Source: S143-63 sp964425855 (GTDB lineage Archaea > Thermoproteota > Thermoprotei_A > Sulfolobales > Acidilobaceae). Taken from it: a stretch of DNA of 11,559 nt. Below, piece after piece: positions 1 to 6,541 of this stretch. The notes beneath the pieces are model-generated. The model ran no database searches. It was not told the DNA's origin and saw nothing but the letters and a program-made list of their open reading frames with translations. Position 1 is the stretch's first letter. Each line of letters opens with the position of its first letter. The stretch spans positions 1 through 11,559 of the forward strand of contig CAYROE010000037.1 of NCBI GenBank assembly GCA_964425855.1. The letters run 5' to 3'. Made by a program: the position numbers and the translations under genes.

Positions 1-1
1 G

Positions 2-511
2 AAGGTTAGTCGACCAAGCTTCAAGCTAAGTCTAAGTATTGAAGATACCAAGATAGTTGTCGAAGAGTGCTTTGACAAGTCTTTCTGTGAGAGTCTTAGA
101 AGTAGGGGGCTGCTCATTGACGGCTTTCTAGAGGTGCTTGAAGCCGCCTATTTGGTTGCCAAATGCATTATCACGATTGGATCAGAGTGTGGATGGATTG
201 TTTCTCTCGATTTAATATCCAGGGTTTCTTCTGGAGACATGGACCTGTTCTTCGTATATTATGATCTAAGGAAGAGAGGGCGTATTGTTATGAGGGGGTT
301 CCGTCCTGGCACCCTGATTATGAGAAAAGGCTCTAGGGGGAGACCTGTCGAGATACTGGTGCTTAGGGAGGGTGTTCTCGTAGAGCTCGAAGATATAGTT
401 GAGTGGAGTAGGCTTGCCTCTGGCGATGGAATGGATCCGGTTGTCGCTATTGTAGACGGCCATGGTAATGTGACTTATTATGAGGCTAGGGCTGTTAGAA
501 GCTTCACTTAA
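2..511 (+). CDS. endA: tRNA-splicing endonuclease, non-catalytic (structural) subunit, 5' partial
   Basis: The reading frame is open from the left edge to the TAA at 509-511, so the true start lies outside; a GTG at 134 is internal to the domain. 169 residues are visible. The C-terminal half fits the archaeal EndA fold: FFVYYDLRKRGRIVMRGF (the family's 'Y.DLR.RG..V..G' block) and, near the end, VVAIVDGHGNVTYYEA (the family's 'VVD..GDVTYYE' block). Known EndA catalytic subunits carry a Tyr just after the G.K.G strand, a His about ten residues later and a Lys just before the 'VVD' strand. Here the corresponding stretches read GTLIMRKGSRGRPVEILVL and GMDPVVAIVD, with no Tyr, His or Lys in place. 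That is the signature of the structural beta subunit of the (alpha-beta)2 crenarchaeal enzyme, which would need a catalytic partner encoded elsewhere. It acts on the bulge-helix-bulge at intron borders of pre-tRNA and pre-rRNA. Family is fairly sure; the beta-subunit role is inferred from the missing residues. Confidence 0.75.
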   Translation, partial: KVSRPSFKLSLSIEDTKIVVEECFDKSFCESLRSRGLLIDGFLEVLEAAYLVAKCIITIGSECGWIVSLDLISRVSSGDMDLFFVYYDLRKRGRIVMRGFRPGTLIMRKGSRGRPVEILVLREGVLVELEDIVEWSRLASGDGMDPVVAIVDGHGNVTYYEARAVRSFT

Positions 512-534
512 CAATCATTATCGCAAATAGGACC

Positions 535-1974
535 CTATACAACAAGGAGAACGAGTACTAGAGCTATTAGCGGGGACGTAGCTGTGAAGTTTAGCCCTCT
601 CCTATAGATGGATGCTGCGAGAGGGGTTACCGGGGTTAGGACCATTAATGTGCTTGGATCTATACTTGGACCAGCTATTCCTCCTAGCAGTGCGACAGTT
701 GATCCTATAAAGGATACTGCCTTTTCGAGGGTTACTAGTGCTATTATTGGGGAGATTATGCTTATTGCCTCGAGTAGTAATGACTCGATCCATACCCTTT
801 TGCGTATACTATATGCTTCGTCTAGTATTCTTGCTAGGTCCGAGAGTGCTTCACCTAGCCCTATTGAGCCTGCTATTCTACTTGCTCTTATTACTGCCTC
901 AACTATGCCTTCGCCTACTGCTCTTGCCTCTTCGAGAGTCTCCATGTAGTCTTGTCCGTATCTGGCTTTCTCTCCTGCTACTCTCAAGTTTATGAGTGCC
1001 TGTTCTTCTGATTGTTTTATCTTGATGTATGATAATTCTCCTAAGAACGATGATATGGCGACAGGAACTATAGCAGTGTACATGTATCCTAGCGTGATCA
1101 ATATCACACTGAGAGCAATACCCGATAACGCTATTAGCGGGATATACCATTTGCGAGGTGAGTCGCCTATGCGTGGCCTCATTAATAATAAGGCAATGCC
1201 TGTCACAATTACTGCCACGACCGGGAGGACAACGACTAATAACGCACTGTCCCCTCCTGTGAGAGGAAGAAGTGCACCGATAGCTACTAGGCTTGTCACG
1301 GTAGCCTCGACGCCGAGCTTACCGATTTGACTATAGTTCGCCCACGAGTCCCTTATCGCATCTAATGCTCTGCTGGTTATTCTTAAGGCAATCGATGTCC
1401 GGGTCGCACCTATTGCTTGTAGGTTTAGGTACTCTGCTAGGATTAAGCGTAGTCTTCTAGATGGGGTGAGCTCCTGTAGTTTCCTTAGTGATGATACAGG
1501 GTCAGAACCTAGACGTGAGAGCATCCTTAGCCTTGATGCTTCGTGCCGTGTCCATTTGAAGACGTCTTCGGGAACGTCTTTTAAGACGTCTGCCAGATAC
1601 TTTGGGTTGCCCATGTATGGTATAAGGTATAGTAGGAGGGCTGGTATTTCTGAGTCTACTCCTGATCCTTCGATGCTCCTCCACATAATAGGTAGGGACT
1701 CGGATAATACATAGATTAATAGGCTTGACGTGGTTATGTAGAGTGCTGTATTTAAATCGAGTAGTGCTACTATGGGGGCCGTTATTGATGCTATGGTAGA
1801 ATACGTTAAGAGAATTACCAGGATGATTCTAAGTTTTCCGGCTACTATTGGACTGGTCTTAAGGGGGTCTATTTTTACCGCTGTATATTCTGTTATGTGT
1901 TTGTAGTACTGTTGTAGTGGGTAGGCAAGACCCTCTAAAATACTGAGGAGACCTGCGGCTTGTGGCTTGCTCAT
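535..1974 (-). CDS. type IV pilus assembly platform protein (GspF/TadC/ArlJ family)
   Basis: A 479-residue polytopic membrane protein, the expected inner-membrane platform of an archaeal type IV pilus, on which the ATPase turns to insert pilins. I chose the ATG at 1974, not the longer frame opening at 2127, because it overlaps the ATPase stop as ATGA and has GGGGAGG about 10 bases upstream. Predicted membrane segments lie near residues 46-66, 73-92, 222-240, 244-265, 277-297, 299-316, 398-418, 440-457 and 465-479. Two charged, helical cytoplasmic blocks follow (about 100-215 and 318-397). The first contains DSEIPALLLYLIPYMGNP, like the 'E.P..L..L...m..G' opening of T2SSF domains; the second (AVGEGIVEAVIRASRIAGSIGLGEAL) looks like the repeated domain. 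The gene ends in a membrane segment immediately before its stop and converges on endA with 23 bases between. Assignment rests on topology, T2SSF-like motifs and linkage to the ATPase. Confidence 0.8.
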   Translation of the reverse strand: MSKPQAAGLLSILEGLAYPLQQYYKHITEYTAVKIDPLKTSPIVAGKLRIILVILLTYSTIASITAPIVALLDLNTALYITTSSLLIYVLSESLPIMWRSIEGSGVDSEIPALLLYLIPYMGNPKYLADVLKDVPEDVFKWTRHEASRLRMLSRLGSDPVSSLRKLQELTPSRRLRLILAEYLNLQAIGATRTSIALRITSRALDAIRDSWANYSQIGKLGVEATVTSLVAIGALLPLTGGDSALLVVVLPVVAVIVTGIALLLMRPRIGDSPRKWYIPLIALSGIALSVILITLGYMYTAIVPVAISSFLGELSYIKIKQSEEQALINLRVAGEKARYGQDYMETLEEARAVGEGIVEAVIRASRIAGSIGLGEALSDLARILDEAYSIRKRVWIESLLLEAISIISPIIALVTLEKAVSFIGSTVALLGGIAGPSIDPSTLMVLTPVTPLAASIYRRGLNFTATSPLIALVLVLLVV

Positions 1975-3410
1975 ATTATGCTCGCCTCCCCGTATTTTGA
2001 TATGTAGAATTCCCTGAGCTTCTCGTAGAATGTTTCTGGCGGGGCTCCCGAGTGAATAGTTAGGAATTGTGTCCTTTCTCTTAGCTCTTGATCGAGTATG
2101 CTTGCGGGCATGCCTAGCTTTTCCCATGCTTCGTGAAGTTTGTTAGAAAGAGTGATTAGCTCTCCGGGATCCCGTGGTTCTATGATGTCTCCGTGGGGAA
2201 TCCACCTGAATACCTCTACTAGTTCTCCGTCGACTACTTCTGCTATACCTATGAGTCGGCGGATAGCTCTTCCTCCCGGTATAGGGATTCTTCTCACATG
2301 GACTATTGCTGTTATGATCTTGAGAAACAAGGGCGGTAAGCTAATGGGTTCTAGTCTTAGTCTGAGAATAGCGCCTTCTGGGCTGTCTGCGTGAAATGTC
2401 GTTATTGTCCCGTGTCCGCTTGCGGCTGCTTGTGCTAGGAGTTTTGCTTCTCTTCCTCTTACTTCTCCTACTATTATGTGGTCTGCTCTTCTGCGTAGGC
2501 TAAATTTTAGTAGGTCTTCTAGTGTTATTTCTGGTGCTTCTCCTCCGGGTGTTGAGGGTCTTGCTACTAGGCTGTCCCAGTGGGCGTGGGGTAGTCTTAT
2601 TTCTGGTGTGTCTTCGATCGTTACTATCCTGTGGTATGGGGGGATTAGTCCGGCTAGTGATTGTAGAAGTGTGGTTTTTCCGGAGCCCATGTTTCCGATT
2701 ATTATGATGAAGCTTCTTGCCTCTACTAGTATCCAGAGGTAAGCTGCTGTTAGGGGGTCTATTACTTTGGATGCTATTAGGTCTGCCATTGTTATGGGTT
2801 TGTCGGGGTATTTTCTTATTACTGCGGTGCTTCCGAACCTGCTTATTTCCCGTGTGAATGTTACTGCTACTCTGTGTCCTTCTTCTGTTAGTCCTTCAGC
2901 GTATGGGTTTGCTATGCTTATTATTCTACCAGCTTTTCTTGCTAGCTGGAGTGATAGGCTGTCGGCTTCTTGCCGGGTTAGGTAGATGTCTACGTCTATC
3001 CATCTGCTTGGCTGAAATCTGTGTATTACTGCTACGGACCTGTAGGGTCCGTCGACTGCTATTTCTTCGATGTGGGGGTCTATTATGAGCGGGTATATTC
3101 TTCCATACCCGCTCTTGTATTTTTCGTAGTAATACCTTTCTTCGAGAGTCTGGGGCCTGTCTAAGCCTGCTATTATTTCTTTTAGTATTTGTTCGTCTGG
3201 TTTTGGTGGTTCGTTTATTCCTAGTCTTGCGAGTCCTGATTCGTCTTTGTACATTATATATGTTACTGGCCCTACACTGTACTTTGCTATTATTGATTGT
3301 AAGTCTGGTATCTGTGCTCTTTGTGGTTGTCCGTGTTGTGTTTTTTGTGTAGGTGTCGTTGTCTGTGTTCTTTTTGTTTTATTGAGAAGACGGATCATTA
3401 TTTTTCTCAT
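1971..3410 (-). CDS. type IV pilus assembly ATPase (TadA/VirB11/ArlI-like)
   Basis: A 479-residue hexameric secretion ATPase that should power pilin insertion from the cytoplasmic face. Visible parts in order: a K/T/Q-rich low-complexity tail (residues 10-33); an N-terminal domain with YPLIIDPHIEEIAVDGP (106-122), the block that precedes the RecA core in ArlI/TadA proteins; Walker A GNMGSGKT (239-246); Asp box TIEDTPE (264-270); Walker B HIIVGEVRG (311-319); and His box SGHGTITTFHA (331-341). All catalytic motifs are intact. The ATG at 3410 has GAGGG about 9 bases upstream. The last bases overlap the platform gene start (ATGA), so the two are translationally coupled. The gene lies 80 bases after the pilin. 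It is grouped with pilus rather than archaellum systems because no archaellum genes (arlB, arlF, arlG, arlH) are nearby. A role in protein secretion or DNA uptake cannot be excluded. Confidence 0.9.
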   Translation of the reverse strand: MRKIMIRLLNKTKRTQTTTPTQKTQHGQPQRAQIPDLQSIIAKYSVGPVTYIMYKDESGLARLGINEPPKPDEQILKEIIAGLDRPQTLEERYYYEKYKSGYGRIYPLIIDPHIEEIAVDGPYRSVAVIHRFQPSRWIDVDIYLTRQEADSLSLQLARKAGRIISIANPYAEGLTEEGHRVAVTFTREISRFGSTAVIRKYPDKPITMADLIASKVIDPLTAAYLWILVEARSFIIIIGNMGSGKTTLLQSLAGLIPPYHRIVTIEDTPEIRLPHAHWDSLVARPSTPGGEAPEITLEDLLKFSLRRRADHIIVGEVRGREAKLLAQAAASGHGTITTFHADSPEGAILRLRLEPISLPPLFLKIITAIVHVRRIPIPGGRAIRRLIGIAEVVDGELVEVFRWIPHGDIIEPRDPGELITLSNKLHEAWEKLGMPASILDQELRERTQFLTIHSGAPPETFYEKLREFYISKYGEASII

Positions 3411-3460
3411 TTTATCATCCCTCGGAGAAGAAATGAATTATTAGAGTAGGACCTTGTACG

Positions 3461-3473
3461 GGAAAAATATTGG
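3461..3473 (-). terminator. possible partial terminator between pilin and ATPase
   Basis: In the 80-base pilin-ATPase spacer the minus strand reads CCAATATTTTTCC about 20 bases after the pilin stop. A short T-run here could end part of the transcripts, giving more pilin than motor protein. No promoter is obvious for the ATPase gene itself. Confidence 0.25.
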
Positions 3474-3490
3474 TCTTCTAGTTTACTTAG

Positions 3491-3925
3491 TTATCCGATT
3501 GTTACGGGTTCTGTCTGGTATTGTTGCCCATTGACTGTATACTGTACTATTACTGCTTCGGGTGATGTGGGTGCTGTGAATAGGAAGGTGTTCTTTTCAC
3601 CTGAGGGTATCGAGTCTGGTAGCGTGGTGTCTTGGGTTGGTGATATTGTTGATATAGTTCCGTTGGGATATACTGCTTTAGCCCCAGTTACCTGTATCTC
3701 TGTGTCGTATCCGTTGGAGACCGTTACATATACCAGGCTTTGCCCGTTATCTAGTTGTATTAGGTCTGCTGTTATCGTGAGGCCCTCAGCCATGTTCTGT
3801 GCCTTGTTGATACTGTTCTGGAAGTATTGGTAAACGAGCATTCCGCCTACTATTGTCGCGCTTATTAATACTACTGTGGCGACTAGTGGGGAGAGACCTT
3901 TCCTCTTCAGCCGTGCTCTCGGCAT
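3491..3925 (-). CDS. archaeal type IV pilin precursor
   Basis: A 144-residue pilin with a textbook class III signal peptide: basic leader MPRARLKRKG, then hydrophobic helix LSPLVATVVLISATIVGGML. Cleavage by a PibD-type prepilin peptidase (not in the window) is expected between G10 and L11, giving a mature protein of 134 residues. The N-terminal helix forms the filament core; residues about 50-144 are rich in beta-prone segments and in Ser, Thr, Gln, Asn and Pro, with almost no Cys and one NGT sequon (possible glycosylation), as in stable crenarchaeal pili. The ATG at 3925 has GAGGT upstream (about 7 bases) and a TATA-like box further out. It is first in the cluster with ATPase and platform genes, so it is probably the major subunit of a pilus those two build. 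Family assignment is strong; what the filament binds or does cannot be read. Confidence 0.88.
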   Translation of the reverse strand: MPRARLKRKGLSPLVATVVLISATIVGGMLVYQYFQNSINKAQNMAEGLTITADLIQLDNGQSLVYVTVSNGYDTEIQVTGAKAVYPNGTISTISPTQDTTLPDSIPSGEKNTFLFTAPTSPEAVIVQYTVNGQQYQTEPVTIG

Positions 3926-3980
3926 TCTCTCGACCTCTGTTTTTAACTTCGTTATGGAGTATTGTGACTAGGAAACTAAT

Positions 3981-3991
3981 GTTTTTTAAAA
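3981..3991 (-). promoter_or_regulatory. candidate TATA box for the pilin cluster
   Basis: On the minus strand this reads TTTTAAAAAAC, inside an AT-rich stretch, about 60 bases before the pilin ATG. A start site some 26 bases downstream would fall near 3960 and give a leader of about 35 bases containing the GAGGT site. Inferred from position and composition only. Confidence 0.4.
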
Positions 3992-4030
3992 TAATTAATA
4001 GAATAAATAATAGAGACTCTCCCCCCTCCG

Positions 4031-4042
4031 AGAATAATAAAT
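4031..4042 (+). promoter_or_regulatory. candidate TATA box for deoxyhypusine synthase
   Basis: AGAATAATAAAT preceded by CTCCG, about 35-45 bases before the ATG at 4077. A transcript from about 4062 would have a short leader carrying the GGTGG ribosome-binding site (4066-4070). It shares the 151-base divergent spacer with the pilin promoter. The match to a crenarchaeal TATA box is imperfect. Confidence 0.3.
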
Positions 4043-4076
4043 CTCCTATCATACATAAACACCGCGGTGGCACCAT

Positions 4077-5018
4077 ATGGAAAAAATAAAGGACTATATC
4101 CCATCAGAAGACAAGACACTAGAGGACCTCCTAGCCTCCTATAGCGATATCCACGGCTTCGTGGCAGGACACCTAGCTACTGCAATAGAAATACTCACGA
4201 AAGCCCTGCCCTCTTCACAGCTAAGAATCCTCACATTCACGGGAAACCTAGTATCCACAGGCCTCCGAGGAGTATTCACAGAACTAGTCAGAAGAAAACT
4301 ATTCAACGTGATATTTACCACCACGGGCGCATTAGACCACGACATTGCCAGGTCGGAAGGTGGCTCTTATCTCAAGGGATTCTTTGAAGCCGATGATACC
4401 AAGCTCTATGAAGAAGGATACCATAGACTAGGAAACATATTCATCCCAATAGAATCATACGGGCCAAAAGTCGAAGGATTTGTGAGACGACTAGTAGAAC
4501 GTCTACCCAAGGATAAGAAAAGATGGGGAATACACGAATTACTATATGAGGCTGGCAAACACATCAACGATCAAAACAGCTTCCTCAAAGCGGCATATGA
4601 AGTAGGCGCACTAGTGTTTGTCCCAGGATGGCCAGACGGTGCATTTGGCACCTCGCTGTTCATGGAGGTACAGAGAACCGGAATAGATCTCGTGATTGAT
4701 TATTTCATCGATATGAAGAAGCTATCAGATCTATTCTTTACATCCATGACGGGCACAGCCACAGCACTAATAATAGGTGGAGGCATAAGCAAGCACCACG
4801 CAATATGGTGGAGCCAGTTCAGAGAAGGCCTCGACTACACAGTCTATATTACGACTGCATGCGAATACGATGGCAGCCTAAGCGGAGCGCATCCACGAGA
4901 GGCGATATCATGGGGGAAAATAAAGCCCGAGTCAAGGAAAACAATAGTATATGGAGACGCAACGATAATAATGCCTATTCTTGCCACTGCCCTAATCAAG
5001 CGTATAGGATCGCTATAA
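4077..5018 (+). CDS. dys: deoxyhypusine synthase
   Basis: A 313-residue NAD-dependent enzyme that transfers the aminobutyl group of spermidine to one lysine of translation factor aIF5A, the first step of hypusine formation in the cytoplasm. Family landmarks: FTGNLVSTGLRG (54-65), TTTGALDHDIARSEGGSY (81-98), VPGWPDGAFGTSLF (182-195), GGGISKHHAIWWSQF (234-248), and the C-terminal block ITTACEYDGSLSGAHPREA followed by ISWGKI. Lys281 in SWGKI aligns with the lysine that carries the enzyme intermediate in the human enzyme (Lys329), and His240/241 with the catalytic His region. Length is normal for archaea and nothing essential is missing. Start ATG 4077 is preceded by GGTGG with 6-base spacing. 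The 3' end overlaps the next gene if that gene starts at 4910. The target aIF5A gene is not in the window. Confidence 0.95.
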   Translation: MEKIKDYIPSEDKTLEDLLASYSDIHGFVAGHLATAIEILTKALPSSQLRILTFTGNLVSTGLRGVFTELVRRKLFNVIFTTTGALDHDIARSEGGSYLKGFFEADDTKLYEEGYHRLGNIFIPIESYGPKVEGFVRRLVERLPKDKKRWGIHELLYEAGKHINDQNSFLKAAYEVGALVFVPGWPDGAFGTSLFMEVQRTGIDLVIDYFIDMKKLSDLFFTSMTGTATALIIGGGISKHHAIWWSQFREGLDYTVYITTACEYDGSLSGAHPREAISWGKIKPESRKTIVYGDATIIMPILATALIKRIGSL

Positions 5019-5599
5019 CATACCTAAGTACACAACTATCAAAAAACCCCGGTGTAGCAGGCCTAGACCTATCAGCAGGAAAAGGAGAAAACTCTCTAGC
5101 AATACTACGCGAAGACGCTATCCACATCTACATTTCCAAAAACATCTACAAGATCACTAATCTAATCAGGAAACACTCAATCAGCATAATAAGCATAGAC
5201 GCACCTCTCTGCACACCATACAAAGGATTTAGACAAGTAGAACGAAGCCTAATGAAGTGCACTGGAACTGGGCTCCTTCCAGGCAGTCTAAAAAGCATGC
5301 GTGAACTAACAAAGATAGGAAACTCGCTATGCTGGCAACTCTATGAGGCTGGAGTCGTATCTCTAGAGACGCACCCAGGTACAATAAAGAGAGTATGCCG
5401 TGTCTACCCCAAACACCCCTTAATACTAAGAAGAGACGAGTTCGACTCGTTTCTCGCACTACTTAACTCGCTTGCATTCACAGACAATGCCACTGTAACA
5501 CTTATAAAAGACGCACCAATCACTCTACCAACTTGTACATATATAAGGAAACTACTAGACCAACTCAAACTCTATAAATTCATAATAGAAAACATTTGA
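4910..5599 (+). CDS. DUF429 family protein, predicted RNase H-like fold
   Basis: Recognised as DUF429 from VAGLDLSAGKGENSLAIL (49-66), IISIDAPLCTP (94-104), the R..ER...K block with GTGLLPGSLKSMRELTKIG (118-136), and SLETHPGTIKRVCR (151-164). The acidic residues D53, D97 and E153 (with E111) sit where an RNase H-type active site would be, so nuclease chemistry is predicted, but no activity is established for the family as far as I know. The start is uncertain. Between the synthase stop (5018) and the conserved GLDLSA there is no in-frame ATG, GTG or TTG. The best choice is ATG 4910, with GAGAGGCGAT ending close upstream, giving 229 residues and a 109-base overlap with dys. The first 40 residues then look unlike a family N-terminus. 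A nonstandard start near 5012 (ATA touching the synthase stop) would give a more usual length. Co-transcription with dys is likely. Confidence 0.7.
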   Translation: MGENKARVKENNSIWRRNDNNAYSCHCPNQAYRIAITYLSTQLSKNPGVAGLDLSAGKGENSLAILREDAIHIYISKNIYKITNLIRKHSISIISIDAPLCTPYKGFRQVERSLMKCTGTGLLPGSLKSMRELTKIGNSLCWQLYEAGVVSLETHPGTIKRVCRVYPKHPLILRRDEFDSFLALLNSLAFTDNATVTLIKDAPITLPTCTYIRKLLDQLKLYKFIIENI

Positions 5600-5632
5600 C
5601 AATCCTAGGTCAATGCACTCTTTAAAGATTAA

Positions 5633-5667
5633 ATTTAGAAGAAAATTATAGTGATGACGTGGATCAC
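5633..5667 (-). terminator. candidate terminator of the leftward orphan gene
   Basis: Eight to ten bases after the orphan gene stop, the minus strand carries the inverted repeat GTGAT / ATCAC (5651-5655 and 5663-5667, 7-base loop), followed by the T-rich tract TATAATTTTCTTCTAAATTT. The same spacer separates it from the convergent DUF429 gene. Archaeal termination relies mostly on the T-tract, so the hairpin may be incidental. Confidence 0.35.
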
Positions 5668-5674
5668 GGGCTAT

Positions 5675-6187
5675 CTAGTCTTCTCCCAGGTTCCAGAGTT
5701 TCTTAACCGTAGATTTGAATCCAGCACTTACACTGTCGACAACCTTAGGGGAGAGTTGCATCCTCACTCTTTCTGGCGGTGGATATACCTTGCTTAGAGC
5801 TATTGAAACCGATAGTACATGGCTTAGTAGCACGTGGGCTCCTTTATATGGATCCTCTGCTATGAATCCCTCAAATAGCGGAATCCACTTTTCAGGGTTC
5901 CTACTCCTACGAAGAAGTACTAGAAATCCACCTACTACAGGACGTATATCTCTCCTCAGCTTGAAGTATTTGTAATTCTCCGAGCCTCCTTCTTCCATTA
6001 TATATTCATATTTCTTTAATACATCTACCATTGTTTCGAATATCTCTTTTGCTTTTTGTCCTCCTATCCTGATTAATGTCGACTCTCTTTTCTCAGGTGT
6101 AGCACTTCTGAACTGTATTACCGGACCTCTAGCCGTTTTTCTTAGTACTAGTTTATACGACCTGTTTTCTAGCTCTTCTAAGCCCAT
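5675..6187 (-). CDS. conserved-looking hypothetical protein, function unknown
   Basis: I do not recognise this 170-residue protein. It looks real: the ATG at 6187 has a strong GAGGTGG site about 7 bases upstream and a TATA-like GTTTTAAACC (6249-6258) a suitable distance further, and the composition is that of a soluble, basic protein. There is no signal peptide or membrane helix. Residues 10-45 look like beta strands (SYKLVLRKTARGPVIQF, then STLIRIGG), 46-65 an amphipathic helix, 70-110 further strands with many Arg/Lys (KYFKLRRDIRP, FLVLLRRSRNPEKW), and 112-165 helices. A basic strand-rich face could bind nucleic acid. One idea, not supported by any motif I can name, is a relative of the crenarchaeal ThermoDBP-type single-strand DNA-binding proteins. 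It is a single-gene unit, divergent from the AbrB-PhoU gene and convergent with DUF429. Confidence 0.7.
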   Translation of the reverse strand: MGLEELENRSYKLVLRKTARGPVIQFRSATPEKRESTLIRIGGQKAKEIFETMVDVLKKYEYIMEEGGSENYKYFKLRRDIRPVVGGFLVLLRRSRNPEKWIPLFEGFIAEDPYKGAHVLLSHVLSVSIALSKVYPPPERVRMQLSPKVVDSVSAGFKSTVKKLWNLGED

Positions 6188-6248
6188 ACCTGTCCACCTC
6201 TTTTACTTTGTTAATCCTATTCTAATTTAGTTATGAATGCGAGACGCA

Positions 6249-6258
6249 GGTTTAAAAC
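6249..6258 (-). promoter_or_regulatory. candidate TATA box for the orphan gene
   Basis: The minus strand reads GTTTTAAACC, about 62 bases upstream of the ATG at 6187. A start near 6226 would give a leader of roughly 40 bases that includes the GAGGTGG ribosome-binding site. Confidence 0.4.
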
Positions 6259-6468
6259 ATTATTTACAGAGTGTTAGATGTATATTGACTTCCAACACTA
6301 ATACCGGTTTCTTAGAATTAGTCGTGCTGAAAGAACTGGCCTTATTATACAGTCTATTTAGATAAAAACACATATATCCATGTACATCATCGAAATTTTA
6401 ATAATACCGTATTACAAAGACTTCGAATCCTCAAATTATGCCAAGTATATGCTGACATCTAAATCCCT

Positions 6469-6477
6469 CTTTTTAAA
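6469..6477 (+). promoter_or_regulatory. candidate TATA box for the AbrB-PhoU gene
   Basis: CTTTTTAAA about 65-70 bases before the preferred GTG start at 6542; transcription would begin near 6500. A second AT-rich site (TATATT, 6513) is too close to the start codon to give a ribosome-binding site, so this one is preferred. Confidence 0.35.
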
Positions 6478-6541
6478 GGGGAATATTTTTTAGTCATATA
6501 CTCATATTTCTCTATATTGGAATCCCCTCGGGGTGCATAAT

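Larger units (their letters stand above)
6188..6532. other. 345-base divergent intergenic region
   Basis: No convincing gene is seen. The left edge holds the GAGGTGG site and the TATA-like box (6249-6258) of the leftward orphan gene. The right edge holds a TATA-like CTTTTTAAA (6469-6477) that would start the AbrB-PhoU transcript near 6500. The roughly 200 bases between are AT-rich with several TATATA/TTTAAT tracts and only short frames. CCCC-TC-GGGG (6524-6533) lies just before the rightward start. The PhoU-like protein has a DNA-binding domain, so an operator here is possible but no clear operator repeat is visible. Confidence 0.5.

Noticed and set aside
1975..2127. 51-codon N-terminal extension of the platform protein (frame open from 2127)
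   Set aside because: It lies inside the ATPase gene, is very basic and unlike the family, and the ATG at 1974 has a good ribosome-binding site and ATGA overlap.
608..3444. Several rightward open frames opposite the pilus genes
   Set aside because: They are antisense shadows: Ser/Leu/Cys-rich or hydrophobic products with no ribosome-binding site, opposite genes with clear family motifs.
4805..4909. Upstream extension of the DUF429 frame from GTG 4805
   Set aside because: This part is fully inside dys, has no ribosome-binding site and a product (MVEPVQRRPRLH...) unlike the family.
5651..5657. Perfect C box (GTGATGA) between DUF429 and the orphan gene, possible C/D small RNA
   Set aside because: No CTGA box follows within guide distance; the bases are better explained as one arm of the hairpin/T-tract terminator on the other strand.
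6300..6460. Minus-strand CGATGATG and scattered CTGA in the 345-base spacer as a C/D small RNA
   Set aside because: The box is off consensus and no D box lies at a suitable distance.
6533..6541. GTG 6533 as the start of the AbrB-PhoU gene
   Set aside because: No ribosome-binding site precedes it; GTG 6542 has GGGGTG six bases upstream.
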